64,000 bases of DNA, taken from assembly GCA_041920465.1 (NCBI GenBank), contig JBHGXW010000020.1, positions 1-64,000 of the forward strand, given 5' to 3'. The position numbers were made by a program, and so were the translations under genes. The DNA comes from Brevibacillus_H sp041920465 (GTDB taxonomy: Bacteria; Bacillota; Bacilli; Brevibacillales; Brevibacillaceae). The notes under the pieces were generated by a model. It ran no database searches. It worked only from the letters and a program-made list of their open reading frames with translations, and was not told where the DNA came from. Numbering within the stretch: position 1 is the first letter of the stretch; each line of letters opens with the position of its first letter. This document shows, piece after piece, positions 62,309 to 64,000 of this stretch.

Positions 62309-63241
62309 CTATTGCGAAGCAAAAGCTTCCCCTCTTTTGGCAGCACCCACTGCTTCCCAGATATACAAGGAGACATAACTGCGGTATGGAGCCCAACTCT
62401 CGCCAATCCGGCGTATTTGGGATTCATCCGGTTTGTCGGCCAGTCCGTATACAAGCTGGATTCCGTTGCGAAGGCCAATATCAGCAGCAGGCAGCAAATC
62501 AGGGCGGCCCATGCCAAACATTAAGAGACACTCCACGGTCCAGCGGCCAATCCCTCTCAACGGAAGCAGGTAGTCTACCACTTCCTGATCGGACATCTGC
62601 TCCAGCCGCTCCAGTTCTATCCTTCCTTCCACGACTGCTTTGGCAAAATCAATCAGATATTCAGCTTTTCGCTGGCTGTACTGCAGCTTGCGCAATTCTT
62701 CCACCTTGAGATTGGCTACTTTCTCCGGAGTGGGAAACAACAAGTAGGAGTTGCCTTCTTCGTCATACAGGGAATCTCCGGCTAATTGAAGCAAACGGTG
62801 CGTAAGTGTGGCTGCAAACGCCAAATTCAACTGTTGGCCAATAATCGTGCGAATCATCGATTGGAACAAATCGGGATCAAGCAAATAGCGCAGCCCGCGG
62901 AATGCATCGGCAAGCGGTCGTAGATGCTGATCTTCCGCCATATGCCGGTAAAGCGGCAAAAGATCATAATCAGCCGAAAACATATGGCGAACCGTTGCAA
63001 TCAAAGACTCTTGCTGCTTGGCAGATAACGGTTCATGAGCCGAAACCGTTAAAACGGGATTCTCGCAATCGCCGGAAAAACGCAGCGTCACCAGAACCGG
63101 CCTTCCCTTCAAGCGAAACGCCCGGCGCAAAATACCGCTATTGGCATCAATGCGAAACTGATCGTCGGGATGTGATTCCAGCCTGCGAAGCAATCTTTCG
63201 AATGAATAAGGCGGACGTAAGGGAATTGTCGTATGAAACAT
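62309..63241 (-). CDS. DNA-3-methyladenine glycosylase (AlkA/HhH-GPD type)
   Basis: From ATG 63241 the 310-residue protein has an N-terminal beta domain (1-100) and the helix-hairpin-helix GPD domain: RTIIGQQLNLAFAATLTHRL, PLRGIGRWTVECLLMFGMGR (hairpin) and the catalytic Asp in LPAADIGLRNGIQ. It should excise alkylated bases. GAGGTG lies 12 nt before ATG; the frame continues upstream without homology. Confidence 0.9.
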   Translation of the reverse strand: MFHTTIPLRPPYSFERLLRRLESHPDDQFRIDANSGILRRAFRLKGRPVLVTLRFSGDCENPVLTVSAHEPLSAKQQESLIATVRHMFSADYDLLPLYRHMAEDQHLRPLADAFRGLRYLLDPDLFQSMIRTIIGQQLNLAFAATLTHRLLQLAGDSLYDEEGNSYLLFPTPEKVANLKVEELRKLQYSQRKAEYLIDFAKAVVEGRIELERLEQMSDQEVVDYLLPLRGIGRWTVECLLMFGMGRPDLLPAADIGLRNGIQLVYGLADKPDESQIRRIGESWAPYRSYVSLYIWEAVGAAKRGEAFASQ

Positions 63242-63324
63242 CGTTCGAATTAACACCTCATTTCTAATCCATATTGTACCAACTCGTCGGGATCGCCTGC
63301 AATCACGCATAATTAGAAAGCAAA

Positions 63325-63348
63325 AACCCCCAGAGAGCTCTGGAGGTT
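63325..63348 (-). terminator. Terminator of the proline dehydrogenase gene
   Basis: On the minus strand AACCTCCAGAG pairs with CTCTGGGGGTT (about two mismatches), followed by a T-run. Confidence 0.7.
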
Positions 63349-63361
63349 GAATGACACAATC

Positions 63362-64000
63362 TTATTTGAACAAGCTTTTGAGAACGAACCAAACGTTGGC
63401 AGGACGCTCAGCCAAGCGGCGCATGTTGTATCCGAACCAGTCATTGCCGTATGGTACGTAGACACGCATGCGGTAGCCTTCTTTCGCAAGGTCAAGCTGA
63501 GCTTGCGTACGGATTCCGTACAGCATCTGGAATTCAAATTGAGTACGGGGAATTTTGTATTCTTTCTCAAGCTGCTTCACATAATTGATGATGTTGTCGT
63601 CGTGCGTTGCGATCGCAGCATAGCAACCGTTCAGCAAGTGCTGCTTAATGATTTTCTTGTAATTTTCATCCACATCCGCTTTGTTCGGAAAGGCAACTTC
63701 CGGAGATTCCTTATACGCGCCTTTCACCAGACGAAGGTTTACTTTTTTCTCCTTCAACTTCTCAATGTCGTCAGCAGACTTGTACAGGTAGGCTTGGATG
63801 ACAGTGCCCACGTTGTCATACTCTTGGAGAAGTTCATCCAAAATCTCAAGAGTAACCTCGTTATGTGCGTAGTCTTCCATATCGATGCGGACGAAGTTGT
63901 TTCCGTACTGCTTGGCAGCATCGAGAATACGGCGCATGTTTTTCATGCACAGATCACGGCTGATATCAAGACCGAGCTGGGTCATTTTGAGCGAGAGGTT
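63362..64000 (-). CDS. Proline dehydrogenase, PutB type (N-terminus outside window)
   Basis: The visible 212 codons enter at the right edge in frame and end at 63362. They match the C-terminal two-thirds of monofunctional proline dehydrogenases: FVRIDMEDYAHNEVTLEIL, QAYLYKSADDIEKL, RLVKGAYKESPEVAFPNK, EFQMLYGIR and RVYVPYGNDWFGYNMRRLAERP. Those are the FAD and substrate-binding strands of the TIM barrel. It oxidises proline to pyrroline-5-carboxylate at the membrane. The N-terminal third and start lie beyond 64,000. Confidence 0.93.
   Translation of the reverse strand, partial: NLSLKMTQLGLDISRDLCMKNMRRILDAAKQYGNNFVRIDMEDYAHNEVTLEILDELLQEYDNVGTVIQAYLYKSADDIEKLKEKKVNLRLVKGAYKESPEVAFPNKADVDENYKKIIKQHLLNGCYAAIATHDDNIINYVKQLEKEYKIPRTQFEFQMLYGIRTQAQLDLAKEGYRMRVYVPYGNDWFGYNMRRLAERPANVWFVLKSLFK

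Noticed and set aside
63225..63250. LexA box over the AlkA-type gene start
   Set aside because: CGAACGATGTTTC lacks the GAAC-N4-GTTC spacing.

Overview
The window comes from an endospore-forming member of the Bacillota (order Bacillales). Evidence: kapB, two YheC/YheD-type spore-coat ATP-grasp genes, aspB-asnS-dnaD in the Bacillus subtilis order, a yfhP homologue, a CotSA-like glycosyltransferase operon, and Shine-Dalgarno sites close to AAGGAGG with many TTG and GTG starts. An Alicyclobacillaceae or Brevibacillus-like lineage (Effusibacillus, Tumebacillus) is my guess from protein style, not something proven here. Most genes are on the minus strand.

Layout. 1-4.8 kb: a collagen-like surface protein on the minus strand (cut by the left edge), a peptide transporter, a cadherin-like repeat protein and a small Mpo1-like membrane protein. 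4.8-13.3 kb: purine permease, leuS, and a nudix/pncB/membrane-protein operon. 13.4-18.6 kb: small orphans, a decayed ATP-grasp gene, a zinc-ribbon miniprotein, a CodY-box-preceded branched-chain amino acid binding lipoprotein, and a coiled-coil protein paired with a phosphodiester glycosidase. 18.9-21.2 kb: an operon of kapB, a 74-aa protein, a DUF92 protein, a stand-alone ASB-ACT protein and a frameshifted small gene. 21.3-25 kb: an NlpC/P60 hydrolase, two YheC/YheD genes, a universal stress protein, and a gene-free island with short repeats. 25-33.4 kb: RluA-type pseudouridine synthase, thioredoxin, a LysR regulator divergent from leuCD, an acyl-CoA synthetase, YajQ and an atypical SDR. 33.5-41 kb: an RND pump with its adaptor, a RodA/FtsW protein and pepF. 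41.2-49 kb: a seven-gene polysaccharide operon. 49.2-53.2 kb: a coiled-coil protein, dnaD, asnS, aspB. 53.4-58.6 kb: one giant gene (1,723 codons) built of about 134 decapeptide repeats, followed by an IS200-type element. 58.9-64 kb: yfhP homologue, a thioesterase under a FadR-like box, an EamA transporter with a possible SD-sequestering leader, an AlkA-type glycosylase, and proline dehydrogenase cut by the right edge.

How it fits together. Much of the accessory content fits building a spore or cell surface: the collagen-like protein, the tandem cadherin-like protein, the giant repeat protein, the YheC/YheD pair and the CotSA-like polysaccharide operon. That link is inferred from families and context. 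The most unusual items are the giant repeat protein, whose DNA repeats are nearly uniform toward its C-terminus; a pair of 107-109 bp dispersed repeats with a conserved hairpin; a FadR-like operator over a thioesterase promoter; and several reading frames that look recently broken.
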